64,000 bases of DNA from Saccopteryx bilineata (lineage: Eukaryota > Chordata > Mammalia > Chiroptera > Emballonuridae). How positions within the stretch are numbered: the stretch's first letter is position 1; the number at the start of each line of letters is the position of its first letter. The notes beneath the pieces were generated by a model. That model worked only from the letters and a program-made list of their open reading frames with translations. It ran no database searches and was not told where the DNA came from. The position numbers and the translations under genes were made by a program. This document shows positions 1-11,737 of this stretch, one piece after another. The stretch is from assembly GCF_036850765.1 (NCBI RefSeq), contig NC_089494.1, forward strand, positions 124,001 to 188,000, in the 5' to 3' direction.

Positions 1-359
1 TATTTAATTAGACCCAGGCTGCTCATTCAGGCTACACAGTGGCTCAGGTGTGGACTCTGGTGCGGGGTGTCCTGGACCCGAGTCCCAGGCTGCCCTGGGC
101 GCTGTAAGGAGTGGCTATGCACTTGCCGTGTCTGTGGTTATGAAGGTGGGAACAGATCAGAATAGCCTACGTGCGGAAATACGGGTCGGCCACAGATCTG
201 GTGAGAATATTGCATTCGCTCTCATTTTTGTTAGTAAATCATAATTATAGTAATTGATTATTAATGAATTAAACGAAATCTAATTGTTCATTAAGACGAA
301 TGCTAGTGATGCTGACGATGGGTGGAGTTGGGTGGGTTTTAAAGAAACAGGGTGATGAT

Positions 360-900
360 GGAGCAGTTTCAGCCGCCCCTCCCCCACCGTCTCCGCAGGG
401 CGGCGCTGCCGCCAGTGGCCACAAGGGGGCGCCGCAGGATAGCGCGCCGGTCGGCCGGCGGGTGAGGCGGGGGCTGGAGGAGGGGCGGGGCCGGAGGAGG
501 GGCGGGGGCCGGAGGAGGGGCGGGGCCGGAGGAGGGGCGGGGGCCCCTGAGACCTGGCAGTCCCCCGCCTTCTCCCTACCTTCTCCACCCCCACCTCGTC
601 CCGGGCGCTCTTGGGCGGGATGGGGACGGACAGGCCTCGGGGGCCCCCAGGGGGCCCCCAGTGCGAGGACCCCTGGGCTGGAGATCCCCCCATGCTCGGT
701 AATCCCCCAAGGGCATGCAGCGGGGCAAGGTCCCTGCGCGGGGCGGGGGTTCCTCCGACCTCCCACCAACTCCCGTAGGGCTCCTGACCCCACCCGGGGC
801 CGGGAGCGTGGCGAGTGGGCCCGCACAGGAAGGGCGGCTGCTGTCCCCTGGGCGCCCTGTGCCTCGGGTCCCTGTTCCATGGCATGAGGCCGGGATCCAG
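360..900. promoter_or_regulatory. CpG island with GC-box array
   Basis: This stretch is very GC- and CpG-rich and holds at least four GGGGCGGGG-type GC boxes between about 475 and 545. It lies beyond the 3' end of the RTP5 remnant. I could not tie it to an exon. The overlapping open frames on both strands are low-complexity and Pro/Arg/Gly-rich, as expected from base composition alone. A promoter for a neighbouring gene outside the window is possible but is inference. Confidence 0.45.
470..548. repeat. GC-box minisatellite
   Basis: A roughly 17-18 bp unit built on GGAGGAGGGGCGGGGCC is repeated about four times, alternating between four and five G residues after the C. Each unit carries an Sp1-type GC box and G-runs able to form a G-quadruplex. 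Confidence 0.8.
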
Positions 901-1026
901 AAGCCGTGCTGGCGTCAGGGGACTTGCGGGCTGAGTCCTGACCCCCACTCCGCAGTTTGACCACTCTCGTGGTAGGCAGTGGCTTCAGGCAGCCGAAGCG
1001 TGCTGTGTGGCTTTCTGTTTTTCACT

Positions 1027-1032
1027 TTTATT
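1027..1032 (-). terminator. Poly(A) signal AATAAA of the RTP5 remnant
   Basis: TTTATT on the plus strand reads AATAAA on the minus strand, about 340 bases past the RTP5 stop codon. Position and strand suit an ancestral RTP5 polyadenylation signal. Confidence 0.45.
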
Positions 1033-2482
1033 TTACTGGAGTGTAACACACACAAGCGCCTGGACACACAGGGACAGCTGAGGAATGATCACAGGGTGGA
1101 CATCACGGAACCAGGCATGTCAACAAAGAGAACAGGAAGCTGAGGCCGAGGGAGCAGCTGGGTCTTCTCTGGGCACTCTGCACACTGAGGTCTCAGCTGA
1201 GGGTTGGGGGCTGGCAGGTGGGGACAGGGGGTGAGCTGGTGGTGAGGATAGCAGGCCATGGAGGCGGCTGGCAGTGAACAGGCCCAGGGGAGGGCACTTT
1301 GCTCTATGCCCGGACAGCAGTGCAGGAAGGAAGGCCACGGTGTGGACCAGCAGGGAGCCCGCACACCTCACACACGCTGCTGGGAGCTTTCATGACTGGG
1401 TGTACACGGGTAGGTCGTCCAGATGACGCAGAAGGCCATACACACCCACATCCAGACCTCTTCGTAGGGATCTCGGCCAGCACCAGCTGTCGTCCTCTCT
1501 CAGGAAATCCTCCTCCCTGCAGGACAGAGACCTTCTGGCCTTCGCCAGTTCTATCGCAGCTGCTGCTTCTGCCGTGCAGGCCCCTGTGCTTTACATACTG
1601 AAGACGGGGAGGGAATGGTGAGAGCGCCTCTGCTCAGAGAGGTGCGACCGCGGCCGCCCTCTGCCCTGCCCTTATGCTGGTCAGTGATGATGAAAGGGAA
1701 GGTCAGAGAGCCTTTGAGGTCAGGGAAGGAGTCCAGGCCCTGGATGACATTGGCCAAGGATGCAGGGAAGGTGATGGAGCCCTCGTCCTTTTCTATGAGA
1801 CCCAAGATGTAGGACGCGGGCAGAGCAGCATCACCAGCAGGTCCGCCGCTGCCGCTGGGGTCAGAGCCTGGGCCCTTGTCTTGGCTGAAAATGGAGCCAC
1901 AACCCTTGAAGATGAAACCCTTTACCTGGAAGGACTTGATGCTGCTGAGCTGGTGGCCTTTCTCATGGAGGATGGGGGCCTTGATGCTGACCAGGGCACC
2001 CATGCTGGCAGGCAATGCCCTGAGATTGGGGGGCTGGTGCGTGCAGCCCCTGTCGATGATCAGCAGCCCCCGGGGGTCAGCCTCACTTGGGGGGGGGCTC
2101 TCAAGGGCTGATACAGCCCTTGTCCTTACCCCCATGCACCAGGGTGAAGAGGACAGTGACAATGTCTGGGTCCACAGTGCAAAAGTGTTTGCTCTTAGAG
2201 AAGGGTTCAGACACAGAGGGCCAGGCAGAGTCCCAGGCATGACTGACCACAGGGCCACTGCCCAGGGTTGGCATGGCCTGGGTAGTACTGGGGCTCCTGG
2301 CCTTAGGCCCCCAGGCGGGGTCTGGGGGCTTCTGGAAGAAGCAAAGGTCCCGGTTGCAGGCCTTACGGAGGCCCAGAAGCAGATTCCGGGGCACTGGTCT
2401 GAGCCGATGCTCTCCTGGAACCACTGCTGCTGGGCGAACAGGACCAGCTTGTCAAGAAAGAGTTGCACGTTCAGCAGGCTCA

Positions 2483-2674
<192 letters not shown>

Positions 2675-3164
2675 TCAGCCTAATGGGTACAGCGTGGGGG
2701 TCCAGCATGAGCTTCCTGACCCTGAGCCCCTTCTGGACAGAGACAGGATGCAGGTGCATAACCCTAGCCTGCAACCCATCATCTGAAATGCAAACACCGT
2801 GTCATCAGATTGGCACCCAAACACACTGGATGGCTAAGCCTGGCCTGACACATGAGTCATTCCGCTGCTTTTCTGTCACTTTGTTATTAAGAGCTTCAAT
2901 GCCCTGAGGAAATGTCACCCAAAGCCAAAGACTGTCTGGTGGGTCTTGGTGACAGCAGGAAAAGAAGGGTCTGCAGTGTCTCAGCTGTGGGTTCTAGGAG
3001 GAAGGAAGGTGAGGGGCTGGGTCACGGGGACAGTGCCAGAGACAGAGAAGCATGGGCAGAGTGGGGAAGGATGACAGGGTGCGCCCTGCACACATGTGAC
3101 CCTGGCTCTGAGCGTGCCCTGAGAGGACCCTGCCCCTCCATACTTTGAATTGAACACTTCATAA

Positions 3165-3177
3165 GCGCGCGCGCGCG

Positions 3178-3216
<39 letters not shown>
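3165..3216. repeat. (GC)n-(AC)n alternating repeat
   Basis: About 22 bases of alternating GC run directly into about 30 bases of alternating AC, giving 52 bp of pure purine-pyrimidine alternation in the RTP5 intron. Such tracts favour Z-DNA. Confidence 0.95.
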
Positions 3217-3217
<1 letters not shown>

Positions 3218-3762
3218 AGCATGAAGGATGAGAAGCAGCCGCTTAGCTCCCTGGACAGTGAAGGTGCTGGTGTCACAGTCCCTCTGAAGCTTTGTGTCCC
3301 CGGGGCCGGACAGGTAAGCCCACAGGTCCCACACGAGTGACCCTGTGCAGCACGTGCATGCAGGTGTGGGAACCCACTCGCTTGTGAGGTCTCCCTGTTT
3401 GTTTCCTTGGGAGCCCTCTGGGGCATCAGTGGAACTTTCTGTGATGATGGCATTGCTCTGCGTCTGCATCACAAGAGGTTGGCGACATGTGCCCTAAGGA
3501 CTGTTGAACATCCACTTTATTTAAATTTATTTGAGCACTTCATAGGCACACACGGCCAGTGACCACTCTGCTGGAGAGCATAGGTCTGTGTGTGTGACGG
3601 TCCTACCAACTGGTGTCTCTACCTGGAAACCAGCCCTCACCTGCCCACTTTGGCCGTGGGAACAGCACGTGTTTAAAGGTACTTCTCAGACCCGAGAAAG
3701 CCAGTATTCCACTGCTCTGGGCCTGCAAGTCCCCATGGCACCTCTCTTAGCATGCCCTAAAT

Positions 3763-4154
3763 CAGGGGTCTCAAACTTGCGGCCCGCGGGCCGCATGTGG
3801 CCCGCCAAACAATTTTGTGCGGCCCGCAGACTAATCCACGAAGTTCAAAATATTTTGGATAAAATTAAGTAAGCCTAGGGGCCTACTTGTATTTTTCATT
3901 TCTCTAGCATCCTAGCTAGATATTAGCTTAGTTAACAGCAGTTGTGATGCGAACTACAGTTTCTGGTCGTTTTGTGACACTGAGTAAACTGCATGTACGA
4001 TTGTGCTTGTTGTACTGATTTTTTGTTTGTTTGTTTTCAACTGCAGTGAGAAAAGTGTTGCGTAACAGTTGCCTTTTGTAGACCTAGTGCGGCCCGCCGA
4101 ACGGCTGTGATCTTGCTCTGCGGCCCACATGCTGAGTTGAGTTTGAGACCCCTG
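3763..4154. mobile_element. Non-autonomous hAT DNA transposon, 392 bp
   Basis: The element begins CAGGGGTCTCAAACT and ends with the exact reverse complement AGTTTGAGACCCCTG, a 15-bp perfect terminal inverted repeat. Flanks are CCCTAAAT and CCCTAAGG, an 8-bp target duplication matching at six positions. Subterminal GCGGCCCGC blocks face each other at both ends. It has no transposase frame, so it is a MITE-like derivative in the RTP5 intron. Confidence 0.88.
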
Positions 4155-5390
4155 CCCTAAGGACTGGGACGCTATCTGGTTGGGACCCTTCCAGTCTGGG
4201 TTGTCCCACTGTTCTAACATGGCTATTGTCATGACAGTGAAGATGGAGACTCACTAACCACCCACCACTACCAGGGCTCCCACCCAGCCTCTCACTGAGC
4301 CTGTACCCCAGGCCAGGCACACAAGTACTGTGCTACATCTGTGCACCCCTCAGCTCCCTGGGGCCCTCTGGTCTGGCTCAGTGTAGGTCACAGTTGGGCA
4401 ATGACCATGGCCCTGTCCACCCCCTGCTCCTGTCAGTGCTGCCATGGAAACCAGGAGATGCTGCAGTGAGCAGACAAAGCCCTCCCTGCCTGGGTGACTG
4501 AGTCATCCTACAGGCCCCCATCTGGGCAGGGCCCTGACTGGGCTCCAGGATTACTGCCCTGCCAGGCAAGGTCTGACCTTGCTGCTGAAAGAGACAGGAT
4601 AGGAGTTGCCCCTCATTCCCAGAGGGAAGCACAATCACCCAGGGCACCCCCCTGCTGAGAGACAGGACCAGGCCAGACTCATTCCCCTACGCCCACCCCT
4701 TAGGGGCTACGACACACCCAGCCTGGTCTCAGGATTCAGGGCCAGCCTAAGGCCAGTGACCAAGCATCCCTCAGCCCATCCCATCCCTGGACCCAGCAGG
4801 AGGTCCCCACCCCCCACCGCACTTCGAAAGTCCCTCCAGCCAGTACTGGAAACCACTGCTGTCCAGGTGCCCAGAGGCCTTGTTCTCCTTGGGGACCAGC
4901 TCCCAGGTGTCCTCTGGTTTCCTCTTGACCATCAACTGGGCTAAGGTGCTGGCCCACACGTCCACCCTGTCCATGCTGGCACTGGAACCCCAGTGCGGAC
5001 TGAGGGCTGCTCCAGCTCCCAGGAACCACTGCAGCCTCACCCACCCATCCAGTCGCTGCTTTGACAAGCATCCAGTCTCCATGGCAATCAGTTCAGCTCA
5101 GACATATGAGACAGGCCTTTTCTCTTATCCTTTTGAATATTTCACTGCACAAGCAATATATTTTTATTTGGGGGAAAGTTATAAACGAATAAATAAAAAG
5201 GAAAAGCAACCCAACGTGATGAGATTGCCCATCACGGTGCTCAGAGCTCATTCGTGCTGAGGTCCACATGTGTCCCCATGCATGTGTACATGTAAATACT
5301 CGTGTGCATGCTTCACAGATGGGAAACAACACTGAATGGATCACCCCACACACGGACAGTGCCCCATGCTCACCCCAGAAATAAACATCT

Positions 5391-5778
5391 GCCCTGGCCG
5401 GTTGGCTCAGTGGTAGAGCGTCGGCCTGGCATGCAGAAGTCCCGGGTTCGATTCCCGGCCAGGGCACACAGGAGAAGCACCCATCTGCTTCTCCACCCCT
5501 CCCCCTCTCCTTCCTCTCTGTCTCTCTCTTCCCCTCCCGCATCCGAGGCTCCATTGGAGCAAAGTTGGCCCCAGCACTGAGGATGGCTCCTTGGCCTCTG
5601 CCCCAGGTGCTAAAATGGCTCTGGTTGCAACAGAGCAACACCCCAGATGGGCAGAGCATCGCCCCCTGGTGGGCATGCCAGGTGGATCCCAGTCAGGCGT
5701 ATGCGGGAGTCTGACTGCCTCTCGGTTTCCAGCTTCAGAAAAATACAAAAAAAACCCCAAACAAACAAAAAAAACCCA
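5391..5778 (+). mobile_element. Rhin-type tRNA-derived SINE, full length
   Basis: A tRNA-like head with a 7-bp acceptor stem (GCCCTGG paired with CCAGGGC) and an intact B box GGTTCGATTC is followed by the CT-rich section, the CTCCATTGGAGCAAAG body and an A-rich tail. A perfect 13-bp target duplication CAGAAATAAACAT lies at 5376-5388 and 5779-5791. It sits just upstream of RTP5 exon 1. Confidence 0.95.
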
Positions 5779-5791
5779 CAGAAATAAACAT

Positions 5792-8700
5792 TCGCTGTTT
5801 TCCAGTCTGGCTCTGCCGTAACTCCACACTGACCTGCCTCTGTGCTTCTGCCCGGGACTGGCGCTTTGTTGTTAGAAACAAAGGTATGAAGAACGATATT
5901 GAACATGTGTCACTGCAAATTTTTTTCAAGCTTTTATTGGCTAGAAATGTACAACATTTACATAAAAGTGCCTAAAGCAAAAATGCATAGCTTCCCCAAC
6001 TTTTATCAAGTCTTAAGTCAGCACCTAGGAGATTCCCGCTGGGACCGCCTGGAGCCCCCACCCTGCAGGGTGTCCCTCTGCTGCTGTCAGCCGGCTGCAC
6101 CTCCTGTGTGTCCAGCTGCTCTCGCCTTGTCAGTCTTTTGTTGGAGCTCCAGGAGCTCAGGAGCATAACCTCAGGTCTGTTGGTTTGTCCGGTACAGAGA
6201 GGAAAGTGAGTTGAGAAGAGAAACGACGGTGATCAGGCTGAGTGGGGTGGGGCCAGAGGACACGAAGGAGAAGCAAAGGCCACTGTGACTGAGGGAGCGT
6301 CCTCAGGGCGAAGGTCACATGGACGTGGGGCTGTCCCACTCCTACCGGAGCCCCCCAGGTTGCGGGAGGGGGTGCAGACTTTCTGCTAAGCAACAGGCTT
6401 AAGGCCCAGCCAAGGAGCCCACCAGTCGCTCGCCAGGGAGCAAGTCTCTGTGTGTGGATGTTGACAGACTGTTTTCAGCTAAGTAGACCAAAGCCATAAA
6501 ACAGCTGCTCAGTGTGGGCAAGATAAAAGGGTCTGAGGACTGACTGGTTCCCAAAACCCTCTGCGAGCTCAGCGGCCGGCAAGGCCACATCCTCGGGAGC
6601 CCTGTCCACAGGGGCCTGGAGGGAGTAGGAAGAACAGTCTTCCCAAGAATTTGGCAGACCGTCCCAGGACAGAGCTGGGCCAAACCGAGGAGCAACCCCC
6701 CCAATAGGGGTCCCTGCCACGTCTGTGTATCTGGGACCCACCACCCCTTCCGCCCTCCCCCGGCAGATGGAAGCTCTGCTCCCCCACACAGACAGGGTGT
6801 GCACTGTGTCCCCAGCTGAGGGTCACGGAGCCAGACAACTGACTGCAGATTCTAGAGCCACAGCCTCAGCCCCCTCTGGCAGGTGACAGATGGGAAACAG
6901 GGCCCCTCTGTGCCCTCTCTCCAGCCCGTGGTTCCTGAGCTAGTGGCCCCTCGTCCAGCTCCTCCAGGCACCGGTCCGAGCCGGCCCCTCTCTGGCTGAC
7001 AGCCCTCTGCGCCTCCACATGGGCTGATTGTTTTGTTATTCCGTTCTCAGCTCCCTGCAAGCCTGGATGCCACGCTCCCGTTTCCATTCTTTTGTTGGTG
7101 GCCCTAGAAATCCCAACACACAGACTTACATAACCACCACCTGTCGTAAGCCAAGACCTGGGAATGACAGAGCTGATGCCCCTCCCTCCACATGGCATCT
7201 GGACGGGCCCCTCTGTGACTGTCTCTCTCACTGCTTTCTGAACAATTTCTTCTCATTTCCCTCTCAGTTCACCACTTCTCTCCTCGTCCTTGCCCAGTCT
7301 ACCGCTGATATTTTCACAATACTTTTTATTTCTGGAACTTCTTTTTGACTCTTTCAACCACGTGGCATCTTTGCCTTGCGGCCAGTGGGCAGTAGATGTA
7401 AGAAGACATTTTGGTCTGTCAAGTCTGGGAAGCTTCCATAATATGAGACCAGACACCTGGGTGTAGTCCAGCCCACTCCGCTTCGCCGTCCGCTGCACAG
7501 CGTGCCGAGGTGATGGCCGGCCTGGCCACAAGCCGCCTAGACCACGAGCTCACCTTGCAGATGGCGGCCATGTGTTGAGGAAGCAGAAATGTAAGGCCCT
7601 GGATCCTTGATGACAACTGGAGTCACCATGCCACCTCCAGATTGCCTACCCACCCCTGAATTTGTTGTTCAACAGAGAAATAAACTTCTAACTCTCTGTT
7701 TTTTTAAGGCCGTGTTTTCCGGGGGGTTTAGGGGTATCACCCTGCCAATCATAGCCATGCTAACTGAGGCCCCGGGGCTGTGTCCTGGGTTTCTGTATGC
7801 ACATACACATGCTTACACGTGAATGCATACATGCCACATCTACATGCCTACACACAAACTCATACACATATATACACAAACACACACAACTGGAAGTTTA
7901 AACTGTAAATTCACATTGAAACTACTAACAAAATTCTAGAAAGTTTAAACACTAAAGGAGGTGAGAGTCCTCTGAGACCCTCGCACCTCAGCAAACAGGC
8001 AGTCAGCAATCTTCGTTCTTGCGCACAGTAAATACTCCATTCGACTTTTTTTGCATTTGATTCTTGAATTGGGCAGATAAATTAGGCACCCTTTTTCAAC
8101 TTCTGGGAAATGCTTCAAAAACAGAATAGAACAGAAAGTTTTTATTTGCAAACACTATTAACCATTTCCTGTTCCAACCTCAGAGGCGGCTGTGAGCCTG
8201 CCGGCCAGGGGCTGCGCTCCCCACCACCATGAAACGGAGACCAGGCTGGAGTCAGGCGTCACTGACATCACCCCGCCAGCTTCTTCAGAAGCAGTTTCAG
8301 GATGATCTTCCTGCTTTCTGTGTTTCTCCGTGAATGGAAACTGTCTCCGGAGAGCGCGGGGGATCCCCTCTCCCCCACTTTCCATCTGTGCTGTCTCATG
8401 TTCCTCTCTGCCTGCCTGATGCTGTTTGCGTGAGTCACCTTGGTGCTGGCTGTTTGGAAACTCTAGAGCGCCCGTTCCCACCAGAAGGGTGGGGGCCCTC
8501 AAGGCCGTCTCCAGCCCCTCAGGACCCTGCTGCGAGAGGGAGGGCGCTGCCCTGCAGAGCCCTGACCTCTGCTTCCTTCCTTCGTGTCTACGGCAGGTCC
8601 CGCAGGAAGCAGGTGGCAGCCACAGTCACCGGGTAGAGCGGGTACACCACAAGGACAGGAACATGCACACCACGGCACCCAGTGGCCGCAGTGGGCCACT

Positions 8701-11337
8701 CCCGGGATGAAGGCTGACGGGAACGTGGACACCCCACACCCATGTGCCCACAGCACGGCCACCAAATCTCTGAAGACAGAGAGGGCCAGGCAGCTGCTCA
8801 GCAGCCCACAGGGCCACGTGCTCGGGCTTGAAGTCCTCGGAACCTCGTGGCCCATTCGTTTCTATGTATCACAGAAACACAGAGCCACAGAGGAGGAGGT
8901 CAGCCCGGGGGCCTCAGGGACGCTGGGCAGGGGGGAGAGGGCGTGGTGAGGGAGCACACAGCAAGCACACACGTTAAGTCCCCATCACAGGCTCTACAGG
9001 ATCGGTCAGGCATGCCCATGTCAGTGTCCTGGCCGGGATAGAGACAGTGGTCAAGCAAATAGACTGTTGAGGAAAGTGGGCTGAGCATTCACACTCATGC
9101 AAGTCTAAGGTCTGCTAACGACACGTACTCTTCTCTAGGGGAGAGCCCACAGAACTGGGGACCTGGCTTGTCTCTGATGACCCCACCCAGGACCTGCTTA
9201 TTATGTGGAGCTGGCAGTGAGGGCGAGAGACAGGCCACCCTGGCTGTGATCCTTAATACGACCTTCCAACCCTGAGGGGTGAAGCCAGGACACAGAGCAG
9301 AGACTAGAGGGCCAGCCAGCAAGGGACACAGGAAGAAGGCAAACAGCGCCCCTGACCGTCCCACCTTTCTCCAAACAGGGACACTGACCTGTCCACACTG
9401 AGGAATAGTGAAAGTAGGACAGTGTGATGGGCTCACGTGTGTCTGGGGGGACAGTGTGCTGATCAGCAATGGGGATCCTTGCATGTCACCTTGGGCATGC
9501 GGTGCCCCAAGATGTGCTGGGGCTCCTGTCCCCTGTCTCACCTGTGCCAGCCCCCTCTCCAGGCTCTGACCCAGGTATCAAGTTGGTCCTGCCCACCCCG
9601 TGTGTCCCTATCTTCCACAGTCTCTGTCACCCCCACACACACTCTTGCCTCCAAACACCCCCTGACGATTCAGAACCTTCCAGGGCCCAAGTTCCTCTTT
9701 CCACCTCCTGTCTGGGCTCCCCCACAATGGCTAGGTCCTAGCCCACCAGCCTCCAGCCAAGGGGGGAGGGGTCACAGGGAAAGGGGAGGGTAAATCTGGA
9801 AGGAATGAGGAGGAGGGAGGGGGTGAGCAGGAGGAAGGAGACTAAAGGGAGAGAGGACAGGAGGGAGGGGAAGGGAAAGACGGTGGAGACCAGGGAAGTG
9901 GACAGGAAGAGCACAATCACCCCTGACTTCTAGCCCCTCTGTGGACACATCCAAGCTCTTGCAGATAGTCATAGGAAGGGGGATACTGAGATAGTTAGGA
10001 GAGCCCCCTCCCCAGGGGTCTGACAGCCTCTCCCATCAGAGCACATCCCCACCCTCCCCCGTGGTCCCCTCAGTCCAGGTTCTGGGAGGGCAGTGTGTCC
10101 CTAGTGCAGAGCCTTGGATCCCATGGGTACAAACTGCTGTGTCCTAGACAGAGCCTGGACTAAGCTGAAGTGCCCAGTTTGGTGCCAGCTGGACTCTTGG
10201 TGACCCTTAGTCTGCCCTAGCCTCAACCCCACCTCCAGAGTGCCAGTCCCCTGAGGGGAGGCCACAGGGTAGCCCATCTGGCTGGGCCTCCTACTGCCCA
10301 CGCCCACAGGGGGGGGAGTGGCCCTTTGTTCTGAGCTGAAGCCCCATGCGCTCTCTGCCTCAGGCGTCATGTTTGATGCTGTTTCCACCGTTTCAGTTCT
10401 TTAATGTTTTCTCCTCACAGCCTGAGCTGCGGTGCCCGCCTGGTGCACGCCTCCGAGCTTGCTGCGCCCAGAAGCCAGCTGTCGGGCGGTTTCTGGGTTT
10501 CTGTCTCGGTTATTTTAAGCTGCTGAGACCCACGCTTTGTATCACTAATATCAGCAATTTCCTTTTCCCTGTTTTCTATTCATTAACATAAAATGCTCAG
10601 AGCAAAGTACAATGAAAATATCCAACGATCTCACAAACATCTGGCTGTGTGGCCAGGCCAGAGCCCCTGGGGACCCCAGGATCGCCCCCCCCCCCAATCT
10701 GAGCAAACGCTGGGGGTCCATGAGGGGTTTGTGACAAGGTAAGGCCTGCCACCCAGGTCTGTGTCACAGGCTGAGCCCCTGGCACCACAGGCTGTCAGGA
10801 GGCTGCTGACAGTGGAAAGATCTGGAAACGGGGCTGCCCCACCTGGCGTGGTGCCTCCAGAAAGCCTGAGGCTGAGAGTGGGGTGCTAGGTACCCAAAGT
10901 CCTTACGTAGGGGGCCGGCAGCAAGGCCACTATGGAGGCAGGGCATGGAAACCAGGTAGAGGACAAGGGTCTCAGGTGAACCTGGGTCAGGCAGACCTCC
11001 AGCTTCCCCACTGCAGGTGGCCTTGCAGCCTGGGGGGAGAGGTGACATCTCTCCAGGAGCAGGAGAGCCAGGAGAGCCCTTGGCAGGACCGGTCTGTGCT
11101 GCCCACTGCCCACTGCCTAGGGGGATGGCTGGGTTGGGGCTGTAGAGATCCGACCAGGCCCCCAGCAGCGGCAGACTAAGCGGGTTCACACACAACAGTC
11201 ACAAAGGCCCCACAAGGAGGCAGAGGGGGCCGTGGACATGGGGTCAAGCCCACCCTTTCCTGCTTCCTGGGGAAACGGGGCCCAGAGAGTGTGACCCATC
11301 TTCCCAAGCATAGGATGGCAGGGGAGGGGAGGAAGGA
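5792..11337. other. RTP5-PDCD1 intergenic region, no gene recognised
   Basis: This spacer separates the divergent RTP5 remnant and PDCD1. I see a weak L1-like AT-rich patch near 5,920-6,010, a CA-rich stretch near 7,800-7,890 and a polypurine tract near 9,760-9,890. No open frame shows a recognisable domain or paired splice sites. Upstream control elements of PDCD1 would be expected in the right-hand part, but I cannot point to a specific site. Confidence 0.5.
9760..9892. repeat. Polypurine (G/A-rich) tract
   Basis: About 130 bases are nearly all G and A on the plus strand, with many GGAGGG and AGGAGG motifs, about 1.9 kb upstream of PDCD1. Triplex or G-quadruplex formation is possible; no coding content. 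Confidence 0.7.
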
Positions 11338-11338
11338 G

Positions 11339-11379
<41 letters not shown>
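11339..11379. repeat. (AC)n microsatellite
   Basis: An uninterrupted AC dinucleotide repeat of about 20 units lies roughly 360 bases upstream of the PDCD1 start codon. Confidence 0.97.
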
Positions 11380-11383
<4 letters not shown>

Positions 11384-11559
11384 TGTGGAAAGGGAAAGAG
11401 GTAACCCCAAAAAAAGAGACAAAATCTACTAGGGGATGAAGCGAGACCACCATGATGGGGGGGAACCCAGGCACCACCTGCCTATCTTTCTCCCTCCCCC
11501 AGCCCCCCACCTCCACGCCTCTCTCCGCATTTCTCTCTCTTCCTCCTCCTCCTCCTCCC

Positions 11560-11737
11560 CCCACTCCCGCCCCCTCCTCTGTTTCCCTCCTCCCTTCTCA
11601 CTCCCTGCCTTGAAGGTGAAGGAAGAAAGGGCGGGGCCTCGGGCGTGTCCCTCAACCTGCCGGGGACTGCTTCCTTTCTGGTGCTCCTCTGCTAAGGCGA
11701 GAGAAGAGGAGGTCGGCAGGCCACTGGCGCTAGGGGC
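11560..11737 (+). promoter_or_regulatory. PDCD1 promoter-proximal region and 5' UTR
   Basis: The sequence before the PDCD1 ATG holds a GGGCGGGGCC GC box at about 11,630 and CT-rich DNA, with no clear TATA box. The transcription start is not visible, so the promoter/UTR boundary is not assigned. Confidence 0.45.

Noticed and set aside
269..964. Several 190-230-codon frames on both strands
   Set aside because: Low-complexity translations of a CpG island and GC-box repeat; no splice pairs or domains.
5391..5467. Possible functional tRNA gene
   Set aside because: The tRNA-like part is the head of a full SINE with body, tail and target duplication; the same holds for the other SINE heads.
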